Assembly (NCBI RefSeq): GCF_000471905.2
Contig: NW_006500320.1
Coordinates: 300,773-364,772, forward strand
Length of the DNA stretch: 64,000 nt
DNA from: Amborella trichopoda
Lineage: Eukaryota > Streptophyta > Magnoliopsida > Amborellales > Amborellaceae
Reading direction: 5' to 3'
This document shows, piece after piece, positions 9,701 to 22,104 of this stretch. The translations under genes and the position numbers were made by a program. Numbering within the stretch: position 1 is the stretch's first letter; each line of letters begins with the position of its first letter. The notes beneath the pieces are model-generated. The model saw only the letters and a program-made list of their open reading frames with translations, searched no databases and was not told the origin of the DNA.

Positions 9701-11632
9701 CTTCAAAGATACAAAGTCCAGATCCAAAAAATATGTCTGAGATATGTTGGGTACACTTGCAACGCAAAGAGAAACCCAGCCTTATTTTTATGCATGATGG
9801 CAAAAACTTCAACAGGATTATGATAAATCTACTCTAATACTCCAATCCTTTACTAAGCAAAAATTGTGGAATAAAAAAACACGAGGTAGTCCCATTAGGG
9901 AAATTGACTACCTTCCTACGAAGTCATTCTGAAGAGCTAAGATCAGAATAGGTTTACACTAGATAGTTTTGAGAAGTGAAGCCCGAAAAAAGTAAACCAT
10001 GTAGTCCTGGTGCAAGTGCAGCCTGAAAAAGTACGCATGTAGTCAAGGTGCACGTGAAGCATGGAAAAAGTAACCCATGTAATCAATTGCTGCACACCAA
10101 AAATGATAAAGCATAAGACATGACATGTACAGGAACCCAAAAACCAATATGTAAATGCAGTTTTAATGATGGACCCAATTAGGAGCATTAAAGGACAACC
10201 CACTAGCAATAAAAATGAGGATGCATGAGTTACAAGAACATTGTTACTTTGGTGAATGGGGATATAAAATTTTTCATACTTTCGTCAATAATTCTTGGAT
10301 GTGGCAAAGAAAATAGATATCCTTCTCTTTGAATACCAGATATCGATAAAATACACAAGGACATCTGTATTGCACAACTGGTTATAGAAGATTGATTTAC
10401 TTATTGATTCTACAGCTGCTAATAGCATGACTAGAAGATACTGATACTTTTGTGTTCATGAAAGCGGCTGGGTTTAATAAAAAAAAAACATGCCAATATG
10501 CACGATAATGTTTGCTGGTAGAACCAAACTCCTTGAAGATACCTCAAGCAGTGAGCACAACCGATGAACCAATGAACCAGAAGCTTCTTGAAAGGTATAT
10601 GATATCTTTGCATCGACCTCCAATTGAGAGCTGAACACACCATCATCACCTACAACACATTCTTTGGAAATAAAACTCGTAAAGTAGCTGGTCATGGTGC
10701 TGATGTGTTCCCCTGTCTTACAAGAAGCTACAAGCGACACCAAATCCGGACCACAAAGTTTGCCAAGTGCAGCAACAAGAATTCGGGATTTCTCCAAGAC
10801 TAAACTTTGATTGAATTCTAACAATGGTAAGATCACTACACAACATCTCAATAACAGAACAGATTCTGAGATGCTTGAAATATTTGGATAATGCTGATTA
10901 AGATCCGGAGAGACAGTTGTTGGCAAAAGCCCAAGAGCATGGAACAGCTGTTCTAGCCTTCTGCACATCTCTTCATATAGCAAATCAGAAAGACTTAAGA
11001 TATCAATGAATTTGATACTAATTAGACTCCCTTTGTTCCATATATCAATGGAAATTGTATTCTTGCAATCATATTGATGCAACGACAAGCACAAAGATAC
11101 TTCTGATAAGAGATGGCATAAATTTCCCAAATGAGGCAATTTTAAAACCTGCGAGATGGCATATAAATAACTTAGCACTTGCTTACCCGTATTCTATCAA
11201 ATCAATAAATCTTTCAGAAGTTAGAAGGTAAATTGGGTTAGAAGTTACAGCTGGGTTAGAAGGTAAATTGAATCCATTATTTCACAGTGGTTTGCTTCAT
11301 CAGAAGTTCAGAACAAAAAAATGATCATCGTTTTTCACAAAAAATATCGATCCGTTCTCCAACAAAAAAAAAAAAACTTTAAAAATAAACATTTGCTATT
11401 TTCATTGCAATATCAGATTAAGTCGTCCATTTCTTTGTTTCCAATAAGTAAACATTCGGTTTAACCAGATTTATTCATACAAATCTCACAATTTATTCAA
11501 GTGTAAAAGAAGGAAGCCGAAGAAGTTTCTTACCTGTTCTAACTTATGACTGTGGTCACGGAGGTTGGCTACCATGCGAGCAAAAGCATCTGGATCTTTG
11601 CTGAACTTCGCGATACTCCCTTCGTGTTCCAT
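6729..11632 (-). CDS. Conserved plant protein of unknown function, five exons, 780 aa (possibly DUF7812)
   Basis: Exons on the minus strand are 11632-11534, 11148-10543, 8909-7644, 7506-7400 and 6993-6729. All junctions are GT-AG and the lengths (99, 606, 1266, 107, 265) sum to 781 codons. The protein starts MEHEGSIAKFSKDPDAFARM. The middle is rich in leucine helices, like an alpha-solenoid; residues about 370-385 form a short basic, serine-rich linker (SGERSRRKPGR). The last exon encodes a basic, tryptophan-rich tail (CKPGKDYSSWLKHRKRYREW). No enzyme motif, signal peptide or membrane segment is evident. It resembles a single-copy uncharacterised plant family, possibly DUF7812, but I am not sure of that name. 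A MITE fragment sits in intron 4 and a tandem copy of the last exon lies just downstream. Confidence 0.8.
7085..7206 (+). mobile_element. MITE family E fragment inside intron 4
   Basis: It matches the right half of the element at 49877-50096: a shared GTG.CAAATTTAATG, then TCCTACACACATGG and a terminal ATAGGATCATT.CTCAT. It sits between exons 4 and 5 of the 780-aa protein gene. The left terminal repeat is missing or too diverged. Confidence 0.6.
9974..10085 (+). repeat. Three-unit minisatellite in intron 2
   Basis: A unit of about 35-45 bp is repeated three times with changes (GAAGC.CG.AAAAAGTA.CCATGTAGTC..GGTGCA). It lies in the 1.6-kb intron between exons 2 and 3 of the 780-aa protein gene. 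Confidence 0.6.
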
Positions 11633-11872
11633 CTCTCCCTCATTTACAGTAACCCATCCAGATAGTTGAAACCCTAACCATCAATTAAACAGAGTTGACA
11701 CCCTAAACCATCTATCTAATCCAAGAGGATGAGGGGCATGGCTTCTGTTGTGTATAGTGGTAGTGTGAAGCAGAGAGGGGAGTTGCAGAGAGGGAAAGGC
11801 TAAAAAAAAAGCAAATGTGGCGCGAAATTACAGATGCCACGGGGGGAGAGAGAGGTGAGGAAAAGAAAGTTA

Positions 11873-11900
11873 AGAGAGAGAGAGAGAGAGAGAGAGAGAA
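11873..11900 (+). repeat. GA microsatellite (CT on the transcribed strand)
   Basis: An uninterrupted (GA)n tract lies in the inferred 5' UTR/promoter of the minus-strand gene starting at 11632. On that strand it reads as a CT tract. Confidence 0.85.
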
Positions 11901-11970
11901 GAAAACAAAGTTAGAGAAGAAGAAATATGCGAGAGAGAAATAAGCAATCGAGGCGCATAATTTCTCCAAT

Positions 11971-11978
11971 TTTTTATA
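11971..11978 (-). promoter_or_regulatory. Candidate TATA box of the 780-aa protein gene
   Basis: The minus strand reads TATAAAAA, about 340 bases before the start codon, followed by a pyrimidine-rich leader. It fits a start of transcription near 11940. Confidence 0.4.
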
Positions 11979-11989
11979 CTTTTTTGAAA

Positions 11990-12412
11990 TGATGATATTT
12001 GATATTTAAGGTGTCGTTTAACATTTGTAATAAAATGCTTACTCTTTTTTTTTGGAGGTTATTAAAACTATTTTGGATTTTGAAAATCATAGGTCCTATG
12101 AACTTGGGATTAGTTGAAGTCCAAAGTTTTCTTTGCATCCAACAAGCTTGCTTGTGAGCTTATTGGAGGCCACAGAGAGTACATGGCAGTGCTCCAAAAG
12201 TCGGGAGTTACTCTGCCTAGGGCCCTTGTTTGATTTAACTATGGGATCTTAAATTATTTTTTTTTAAAAAATAACAAATATATTTATAACATGTTTATTT
12301 ACGTTTTTTATCATTTTGGCAAAAATTAAAAAGTGTTTTGGTCGTGAATATTTTTTTTTATATTTTTTAAAAAATTGAAAATACCTCTAGTCACAAACTT
12401 ATTTTTTAAGAT
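11990..12412. other. AT-rich intergenic stretch
   Basis: Mostly A/T homopolymer-rich sequence. I see no gene or clear repeat boundary. Confidence 0.5.
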
Positions 12413-12700
12413 AAATTTGTTTTATGCGGGCTGGACTGCATTTCTACATATGCAGTCCATAGAGTATAGAGCATCCATCTTAAAGATGGATGCAAGTAGG
12501 TGTTCTATTTAAAAACAATGGAAACTAACGGTCCCAATGTTTTCTTGCTAGAATTATTGCTTTTAGTTTTTAAATTTTATTTATTTATTCATATTCATGA
12601 TCTCCATGTTAGAGATTATATGTCCTCAAAAATTAAATCTTAAAATCCATCTGAAAAATAGATTTATTAAGAGGCCCACATTTCTACTTATGCGGGGCTT
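12413..12700 (-). repeat. Repeat family B, copy 2 (near complete)
   Basis: One of the best-preserved copies, inverted relative to copy 1. It runs from TTTTATGCGGGCTGGACTGC through the palindrome GCATCCATCTTAAAGATGGATGC to ATGCGGGGCTTGG. Both ends carry self-complementary motifs (GACTGCATTTCTACATATGCAGTC at the left). Confidence 0.65.
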
Positions 12701-13504
12701 GGCCGTGTACAAATCAGGCCCTTTTTTTAAATCTATTGTTATGCTACCTTTTTAACAATGTAGTTGTGTTTTGTTAAATTTTACTTTGAATATGTTTTTC
12801 CTATTTTTTGGGTTTTTTATATTTTTTTAATAGTTTTCAACCGCTATAGTGTTTGGTTTCACTCAAACTCATGCGAGTAATTGGCTGGGGCATGGGTCGA
12901 GTATTCCCCAAGTCGACTTTTCAAACATTAGTCAAAATAGTACTTTGGGTTACTTGTTTTCAAAATTCAAAGTTTTTGAGCTTCAAATTTTGAAAATCCA
13001 AAGTTTTTAAAAAAAGATAAAAAAAAAAAAGGGAAACCTTGGACTTTCAAAAGTTAAAGCAATTTGGGAAGAAAAACAAAAAAACAAAAAATGGGTATAA
13101 ACATAATATTCAAATTTTTAAATGGACTTTTTAAGGACGGAATTCAAAATGATATGTATGTAAATTACTTTAAATAAATCAAGCCTTTGCCCAAAGAGAC
13201 GTATTTTTGCAACATGTATTTCAAAAAATATTTCATAGCCAAAAGATAATATACTCCTTTAATAGTATACTATTTATTTACTCTCTCGAATAAAACCCCA
13301 CCTAGGATTATAATATAAAAGATAATATACGCCCAACTGAGTATACTATCTATTTAGTTTTCTATTCTATCATTATATGCATATTTCTATATTCTTTTCA
13401 AAATTAGAAAATAAATAAAATAAAATATAATAAAAATTGATTAAATTTTAAATTTAATGGCTAATAAAGGTCACAAAAGCGTGTACTTACACATCTAGGT
13501 TGAT
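12701..13504. other. AT-rich intergenic stretch
   Basis: AT-rich with two related short segments near 13245-13345 (AAAGATAATATAC, then AGTATACTAT.TATTTA). No gene is seen. Confidence 0.45.
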
Positions 13505-14068
13505 AATCCAAGAGAATAGAGAGATTGAAGATGATGTCATACATAAAATTAGAGATGAATGGGTGAAGCGCAGACATGCATCCAGAGTTTAATGTAATCG
13601 CTGCATACCATTGAGACTAAGGGGAAAGTTTTATAAGACAATTGTAAAACCAGCCATGCTTAATGGGACGAAATGTTGAACAGTCAATAAACAACATATC
13701 CATAGGATAAGCATAGCTGAGATGGATAAGTGGCAAGACAAGAAATGATAGAATTTAAAAATATTATATACGAGGGAGCTTAGGTGTAGCTTCCATAGGC
13801 GATAAGATGAACGAAAGTAGTAGACTTAGGTGGGCTGGCCATATGTATTGTAGACTTAATACAACACCGGTTAGGAGGTGCGATTTAATTCAAGTGGAAG
13901 GCTCTAAAAGGACGAGGAGAATGCCCAAAAGAAAATGGGTAGAAGGAGAGGGAAAATATATGGTGACTTTTGATCTTAGGTATGCCCCTTAATAGAGAAG
14001 ATTGAGGAAAATGATTCATGTACCTGACCCCAAGTAATTGGTATAAGTCTTGAGTGATGATGATATCA
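13505..14068 (+). mobile_element. RTE-type LINE 3' fragment (reverse transcriptase C-terminus, decayed)
   Basis: Broken reading frames still give the characteristic C-terminal region of plant LINE ORFs: IEDDVIHKIRDEWVK near 13525, GKFYKTIVKPAMLNG near 13630, then RLRWAGHMYCR and PVRRCDLIQVEGSKR at 13820-13915. The end has the diagnostic 3' tail CTGACCCCAAGTAATTGG followed by TGATGATGAT. Stops and frameshifts show it is dead; the 5' part is missing, as is usual for LINE insertions. Confidence 0.8.
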
Positions 14069-14184
14069 TCTAAAATGATAGAATAAAAATTATTTGTATA
14101 TTAGAAATATTATAGTAATTAAATATTTGATTTATTGAATATTGTATAATAAAAAATACTCTATTATACTGAATTCTATTAAGA

Positions 14185-14432
14185 TGAAATAAACTTAGGT
14201 AGGCTAGCCATGTACAATGCAAATTGTAATGAAGTGCGAGTTAGTTCAAGTGAAAGGCTAGAAAGTGTAAAGGACATACCCAAAAGACATGATTGGAAGT
14301 AGTGAGAAAAGATATTGGAAGTTATGACCCTATGAAAGGTATGACTATTGATAGAATATAATGAAGGACCAGAATTTGTGTATCTGATCTCAAGTAGTTT
14401 GAAAAGGGTTTGATGATAATGATCTAGTGTTA
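14185..14432 (+). mobile_element. Second RTE-type LINE 3' fragment
   Basis: It repeats the 3' end of the previous fragment in shorter, more decayed form: CTTAGGTAGGCTAGCCATGT, then TTCAAGTGAAAGGCT, AAAAGACATGATTGGAAG, GATCTCAAGTAGTTTG and a final TTGATGATAATGAT. Confidence 0.7.
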
Positions 14433-14464
14433 TTTTAGTTACCACCTTAATCCCCACCCCCATA

Positions 14465-14690
14465 AAGCCCTAGTTTTATTTGAGATTGTACACACTATGA
14501 GACCAGGTGACAATTATTTATAATCATCCGATAGAAATTTGATGGCTTAAATATGTCACGAAGTTTGAAAAAAAAAACATTTGACTTTTAAGTCAAGTCA
14601 ATGAAATAAATGCAGCCACCTAAATTCACATCCAATGGTCAAGATAAATTATGACCATTGTGTACCAAACATAAATGGTCTCATTGCATA
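14465..14690 (+). repeat. Repeat family C, copy 2
   Basis: It carries ATGTCACGAAGTTTGA, a TTGACTTTTAAGTCAAGTCAATG palindrome-like core and CACATCCAATGGTC, matching copies at 2249 and 27560. Confidence 0.45.
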
Positions 14691-15392
14691 CTTCTTCTTT
14701 TAAATTTTTTTTTTTAAAAAAAAATTATGGATCACTAATTGAAACCGATCGAAATCGCCGATCCAACATAGATATGTAGGGTGGGCGCTCCACCCCACCT
14801 ATCCGGGTAGAACCTGAAGACTACGTTAAAACTCAAAAAATTGTACAATCTTCACATATATAACGAAGGCATCTTTTTAAAAAAAAATTATTTCCCATTC
14901 TCAAAAACAACATGAGAGAGAAAGAGAGAGAGGTCTGAAAATTATCATGTAGTTCCCACTATTTTGCACCATATTCAGGCTAGCTATTAACCAAAGTAGT
15001 ATTATTGCATTCCTTAAAGGCATTGTTCATTCCATAGCCATATTGGACATTCAAACTTTATTTAATTTGTAGCAACACAAGTAAAAGATGGAACAGAAGG
15101 AGCAGTTGCAACCTTTAGAATCTCGATCCCCTCATATTTATAGCAACATAAGTGAAAGATGGACCATAAGAGGCAGTTGTACCCTCTACAAATCTTGATC
15201 CTCCCATACAAGTTCACGTAATTCCTCCACCTATGTACACCAGATAAATCACAAGGAAAATGCACAATTTGAAAGGATGGTCACGATTTTCTTTTGTAAC
15301 TCCAGCCATGAAATGCCGAGATATCTAAACCATCAATAGCTCCCATGCCCAAATGCCTGTAACTAACTCCATATATATGGGATAAGTAGCCT

Positions 15393-18300
15393 CTATTTCT
15401 TATGCTGTGACTTCTTTCGATTCATTTGATCTCTCTCTGAAATTTCCCAGCCGGCAACTATGCCATCCCATCCCGAACTGATTAGCATAGGGAAATGAGG
15501 ATGCCAGCTGCAATCTCTTACAGTTGTATCATGATATGCAGTTTTTCCGACCAGAGCTCCACTTATCTGATATCCATTGTTAAAGGCATTCATAATTACT
15601 TGACCAAAAAAAAGTGCAGTCATAATCAAGCAGGTCTCATGAGGTGGCATCATTGAGACAAAGAAAACATCTGGTTCAGGGAAACTGAGACTAAGGCCTC
15701 GTTTGCATGTACTGAAGCCATACCCCAGCCCCTCATCTTTACCTGCCTCCTTTTTTCTTTTTGTTTTGTGGGGGCGCGGGTAGTTCAAACTTGGGATGTA
15801 TTGTTGTTAATGTTAACTGCTAACTACTCAAGCCCATGCCCTATCTTTAGGGGCAAGCATGAAAGTAAGCACCCAAGAATGATGGTTACTAGCAAAATCT
15901 TTACCGTCATTTTCTACTATTGGTGGTAAAATAGGTAACCTTTTTTATCAAAATGGAAGAACCACACTATTGGCAGCGTTTGGCTGTTAAATGGGGTTCC
16001 ATTCCAGAGTTGTGCCCACTAATTGTGGCATGCCAGCCAATTTGGCGCAAATCTAGGAGAAATGTTTTTGCTAAACAGAAAAAAAGGCCATCCAAACAGG
16101 GCCTAAACAATAATGTGCATACGTGATAGGCATCTCACTTATGCTATACAACACAGGCATGGAATCCACCATCTTTCTCAAGATGAACAGTGGAGATGAA
16201 CTGCAGTCCCATGGTGAGCTTTCACCATATAAACTAGGGCACATCTCCACCATCTGTGCAGATAATTAGGCGATGGTGGATGGCATTGCAGAGTATTGTC
16301 CACCATTCATGATGGTTAATACTTTCCCATGCATGTAATACGTACCACATCATATATGTAAACGCATCCATCATTGGATCCTGTATAGATGTACTTCTGA
16401 CCAGTGCTGTGAAAAGAGATGAAAAGAAGTTACCAACCACACTACAATAGCACGATTTCAGCATACCATATCACAAATAATATAGGCTATAGACTTCAAA
16501 AGCCACTTATCAGCACTACTGAATATCTACACGACAGAGTAACATCGCAGATTCGTATTTATATATAAATCCATATGCAGAAATGAGCTATAAGTGATTC
16601 CCAACACAAAAGCTACATTTGACATTATTCATATATTCATTGATGTTTATTAGCTTCAGAAGCTAGTTGAAAAACGGATGTGAAAGAGGAAATGTGGATA
16701 CATTTACATATTCGTCAATCATATCTATGTAGAAGGGAGATCAAAAGAGTACGTCATATCACATACCTGGAAGCCGGAGAAAAGTAGCATCGTATGAGGG
16801 TGCGCAAGACACTATGGCCTCTGTATGTAGCCACGGATTGATCATTTGGATGTTTTACATCTTTCCTGTGGGCAGGGTAGTCCATCCATCGGTAATCCCA
16901 CTCACTGTAAGAAAATTTTCTTCGGCGGCTGCACAATGATGAAGGCCTGATTAGGAAACAACTCACAGGTTCACTAAACTTGTCACAGTTCTAAGAAAAT
17001 GTCATTCATGGATAAAAACCACAGATGAATTGAAAGATTGAGGCTATTTCCTCATTTCATCCTAGCTCAAAGATCGGATGGGGTCTATGAAATTCAATTT
17101 AACAATAGATTTTTCAACTCATAGTTAATGAATGCAACATCTGTTTTTAGATGAGGCACTGAATTTTGGAATTCAATGGTTCACAGAACCAATAGTTAAG
17201 CAGATATAGTCAATTACAGAGTCTGAATCTTGTCGAAGGACAACAATTGGTTGTAAGACTTACAAAATATGTAAGAAGAAAGTGGCAGTTTTTGCTTCAT
17301 AATGTTACTATATACAGAAAACCTGATTTCATCGATTGGGAATTTACATATATTAATCAGAGTAAAAAATATTTCATAAATCCTTGCAATTTTGAATTCC
17401 TTTTGAGAGAGTGGTGTGATCAGAGGCGTCCTGCAAATTTATTAAATATCTTACAGATATATAATATTTCGATGAATCGCATATCCACTTCAGATGTTCC
17501 TTGCCAACATGCACACACATAATTAAGTATTCAAGCACCGTAATATCATGGCGACCATGTTACTTTAGCCCATAACTTTCAACCAGTGACAATTACCATT
17601 TCAATTAATGTAAAGCATGAAATTGTCATGTTAGGAGATAATGCATACCGCCTGATGCTGGATGCCATCTTCCGGATATCCCAGAGTTTTGTGGTTTGAT
17701 CTTTACCATTTGAGATAAAGTAGTGGCCATCCCTGCGGCTATCAAGGAATGTGATGCCTTCTAAATGCCCAACCAAGACCCCAGATGGACGGTCTCCTGA
17801 TAAAGTGCAACGCATGTCCCAAACCTGAAATAAATCCCGAGGATATTCTCATATGATACTACCACGACACTAAAAATTAGATTCAAAAGACTTTTTGCAA
17901 TGTTCAGCGAATTAGACAACTTCATGAGAACTGAAATGAATCTCATCCAAAGGATCACAAACCATCAATCAGAAGAAGAGTACTGATAATATGGTAACTT
18001 ATTCCACTTTTGAAGATAATATATCTGAGCTACAAGCCCATTAAGTGTGATCATGCATCCGTAATCTAGGCACTAGACTTCTACCGACCCAAGAAAAAGG
18101 CCAAGGCCTCAAACACAATATTCATACATGTCAAGTTTGATTCCTTGGAAATATATTTCCCATTTCAAGCATTAACCTAGACTCAATTCTCTCCACCACT
18201 AGGTGTGACATGTTTCCTAGCAGCCTGTATGAAGAGGCAGTCTCAAGTGGGAAAATGGATGCTAGATGCTCTATGAAAACATTCAATTACAAATGATATT

Positions 18301-21300
18301 AGAAGAAAAATTTGCATCAGCCATGTGTCTCATTGGTATACGAAGGCTAACATGATAAGATAGCTTATCTAATGTCAGAACATCATGAGAAAGAGAGATC
18401 CCAATTCAAGCAACTCACATCCTTCACATAGTTCTCATATTAACAATCGCAACTTACTTTAATGATAAAAAAGAAAATAACTACAACTACTATACTCAAG
18501 TCTTTGATGCTGACAAAAGGATTTATAAATATCTCTTTTATTTCTTTTCTCACCAAACAAACAAGATAATCCAGATTTTACCTTACAAAAGCTATCATCA
18601 CTCCCAGAATATATAAGATTGCCGCTTTCATCAGCAAATGATACAGTATTTACATCATCCTGAAAATAAACAAGATTTAGTATTTCACAAGCTGATAAGA
18701 TTTTACATCATCCTGAAAATAAACAAGATTTAGTATTTCACAAGCTGATAAGATCAAGAATCCTGGTCACAGACTAACAAAGCTGTGATAATTCAAAATA
18801 CAATCACCAGTATTGAGTGCAAAATAATGAATTAAACATCACATATTGACAGAATAGCAATAGTAATATACATTATATTACTTCAATTCATCAATTCTCC
18901 CAAGACCACACATCACCTTGTCAACTCATGAAGGTCTTAAGGAAATTGATAAGCAAGCATACGTTTAAAAAAAGAGCCCCAGCATACAAGTTTGCACCTG
19001 AAGCTCTTCATTGTATGTTTTTGCAAAACAAGAAAGGTTGTACAATAACTTACCCTTGCAAAAATAACCAAATCTCAGACACTACACCACCACTCCCACC
19101 TTTCAAAAAACTCCCAAACCCAGACCTCCTTATCCCTAACACCAACAAACCTGAGAAAGTATGATCAAAACAATATTCAGTGTAACAAAGAGCTTAGGAG
19201 AAAATCAAATCTAGTTCCACCCCCACCTATCCTAGTATTCACACCACTATTATCAATTCACCCTTAAGCCCCCCAAAGTCCTAGATGAAACTTTCACCTC
19301 CCCTTTCTCGCGACCTCCCCCATACTACATACAACTTTATAGGTCTGATGCAAGAGAAGAAACATGATCAGGAGCAAAAAGTAGAAAGTATGGAAAACCA
19401 TAAGATTGGGAAGACCCAGAGAGGATCCGCATCATACACACATATGCGTGCTTGTGCGAACTTAATGACACATTTCTAGCCATACACAGAACTATAAAAA
19501 ATACATGGTATGCATGTATCATACACTTCATTTGTCAATTTATGAAGAACTTACATAATAAAGTTAAAAGTGATACCTCGTGTGCTAAAATTCGCAATGT
19601 GGGTTTATTTGCTTCCATATCATAAATATACAGGCAGTGATCATTACTTCCCGCTACAAGCTTCCTCCCATCAGAAGAAAAATTGACAGAGAAGATTGAA
19701 AATCGGCGCCCCCCATCAGCATTGCCAGAGAAGTCTAATTCTTCATGAATCTCCTGTAGAGGTAATCACTAATCTGATGAAGTATAATGTGATCCTCAAG
19801 GCAAGAAATTATAAAAAAAATCCTGCAAAATAAAACACGATAGAGAATTTTCTGCCTATGTTAGTTGTGTTTGCATGATAGAACATTCACGGAAAATCGT
19901 AAGATCTGCGGTATTTATACCTAGATTCACTTGAATTCCAGTCAAGGATTCAATCTGTGTTTCCTTATCTGACCTATAAAGCCCTACTATACCCTCTAAT
20001 TAGATTCACAAGAATCAACATGCCTCATGTAAATCTCCGAGGAGTCAAATGTATATATTCTGATTTGCTCCTCATTGGATTGGGAAGCTAAGGGCATCAC
20101 ATTCTGACAATAGTCGTGTGGATCTTCCACTGAGTGGCATACCACTCCCAAAGTTGATAGTCTCTCGAAGTTTTCCAAGTGATTCAAAATGGAAAATCAT
20201 TGCCCAGGTGTTTCTCATGGCCTAAGTTTTTCATGATTTATGTTCCTAGATGCACAATATGATAAGCCCACATCACATTGCCTTTCTGAATAGGCATCTC
20301 ATTCCCTAGATATTGTCGCTGTTGAGTCACAGAATTGTTTTTTCTTAAAATGCGGTTCCAAGCCCTGCATTTAGGTTCCGTAGGATTCATTTTACATTGA
20401 TTGTGGTTCTCAATAGAACAAGCACTATAAGCTACCTAGTCTACCCTTAGGCTCCCGAAACTCAGGAATTAACAAAGTTGGATTCTTTCTCAAAACACCA
20501 AGACCTCCAAACTGATCTGCCAAAAGTTTCGAACTCAACCCAAAACCTACCATACCACTGAGTTCTTCGGGAACATGAACTCTTGACCAGTGCCAAGATA
20601 AGTCATCCCCGTTAAAGAATAAAGCCATACTTGTCAAATAAACCCTTTACAAGTCCAGCCAACTAAACTTGGACATGGATTCCAGTCATGATCTCATTGG
20701 AGTTTCATTTAATTCTAAAAAAGATTCTATAGTTTCCAGTTAAAGAAATGCTAGAAGAATAATTATCAGTGTGCAAGCAGCTTCAAAATCACACACCAAA
20801 AGGCACAAAGTAATATCTTTCTAATAAAGTGGAACTGTAAAGGCATAAATATGGGACTTTCCATTGCACATATTGCATGTTAGAATTTGAAATCTGAAGA
20901 TATTTTATAGAGTCAAATGACCAACGAATCAAAAATTTGTGGCCTTCGCATGGTCTTTATAGTAATTTATAGAATTTGCAGTGAGAAGAAGTAATCTTTC
21001 ATATTATGCAAAGATGGAGATCAATGGAGAAAGCATGTTACATACATTGACATTTGCAATTGACAGTGTTCCAGGAGTCCCCACATTGACAATATGAACA
21101 ATAGGTGACATGCTAGAATAAACCTGCCATTAAAGAAAAAGTTGTTAAAGATTGTTAAAGACAAAATATGGGAAATAAATTATGAAAAATTCAAAAAAGT
21201 TTTTTTTTTTAACTAAAGATGAACAATTAAACCCCACAAATTAACCATTCATCTGAAACCACTTGAAGATTTGATAAACTAGTCCATCGAGGTATTCATA

Positions 21301-22104
21301 TAATCAAAGTGGCCAACAACTATAACAAAATATAAAACAGTTTAATCTTCCACTATGCGTATTAGTTGTCTACTGAGAGATATTGTGCATATATTGATCA
21401 TTTTCAGCAGAGTGCTAACCACAAACTTACAAGAAAACGTTGGTCAGGGGAAAGGGATGTATCAGTAATAGTCCAAGACAGATTCTTCGCACGGATATCC
21501 TTCTGAACTTTCCATCCATTATCGACATCATAGATTCTTATGTTCCTATCCTGTAAGAATCATGAAGGAAATGAGACTGAGCACCTTGAACTCAAGAAAA
21601 AGTAAAAGTAAAAATAAATTACAGAACAAAAAGTGTCTGTACGGGAATCAGAAGTAAGAAAAATTAGCACGATACCTGAAACCCGGTAATGAAAAAGGTA
21701 CCATCAGCCGAAAATTGTGAAGTATATGCCCTGCTTTCTGTCTTGTCAATGATCCAGGGGCCATTAACAGGAACATATCTACTAAGTACATGGCAACAAT
21801 CTGCTGAAGAGAACCTCCCTTTTCCAGAATAATTAGATTCCCTTCCAAGAAGCATTTTTACAGTCGAAACATAGGTGCTGGCCTTCGCACGCGTAATCCT
21901 ACTTATCATGTCACTTGGTTTGGATCTAACTTTGATGCTATGTGCTATTTCATTGTCAAGGACAGGGAATTGTCCAAGATGCGCTTGAGTACCACGACCC
22001 AGTTGAGTGGGTCGATCACAATCATGGATATCAAATTCCTTTTCAATTGAGCTCCTTGCATAGTTCAAATCATCAATAAATTCTTCCCCATCCATCATGT
22101 CCAT
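15393..22104 (-). CDS. LEC14B: LEC14B/DCAF11-like WD40 repeat protein, nine exons, 484 aa
   Basis: Exons on the minus strand: 22104-21676, 21550-21431, 21123-21046, 19753-19577, 18659-18582, 17824-17649, 16928-16767, 16406-16346, 15566-15393. Every junction has GT-AG ends and the total is 485 codons including the stop. After a variable N-terminus, residues about 81-110 carry the family block VSTVKMLLGRESNYSGKGRF and CCHVLSRYVPV. Seven WD-type blades follow, ending IYDV, IVNV, IYDM, VWDM, LWDI, IYDV and GWEI. WDxR forms (VWDMR, LWDIRKM) are the DWD signature by which such proteins bind DDB1 of CUL4 ubiquitin ligases, so a substrate-receptor role in the nucleus or cytosol is likely but inferred. 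Length matches the family (about 475 aa). Homologues usually read WDRR where this has WDMR. A 5' UTR intron and a promoter near 23410 (TATATAA on the minus strand) are plausible but unproven. Confidence 0.92.
15695..16103. mobile_element. Tourist-like (PIF/Harbinger) MITE in intron 8 of the WD40 gene
   Basis: The ends are inverted repeats (GGCCTCGTTTGCATG left; CATCCAAACAGGGCC right, whose complement begins GGCCCTGTTTGGATG). They are flanked by a TAA duplication on both sides (15692-15694 and 16104-16106). The TIR sequence and 3-bp TAA target site are the hallmark of Tourist elements. Length is 409 bp; no coding sequence. Confidence 0.75.
18653..18758 (-). repeat. 53-bp tandem duplication covering the acceptor of WD40 exon 5
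   Basis: Two units with 53-bp period (CATCATCCTGAAAATAAACA...GCTGATAAGAT) lie head to tail. The unit contains the 3' splice site and the first bases of exon 5, so intron 4 has a second, upstream copy of the acceptor. Confidence 0.85.
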
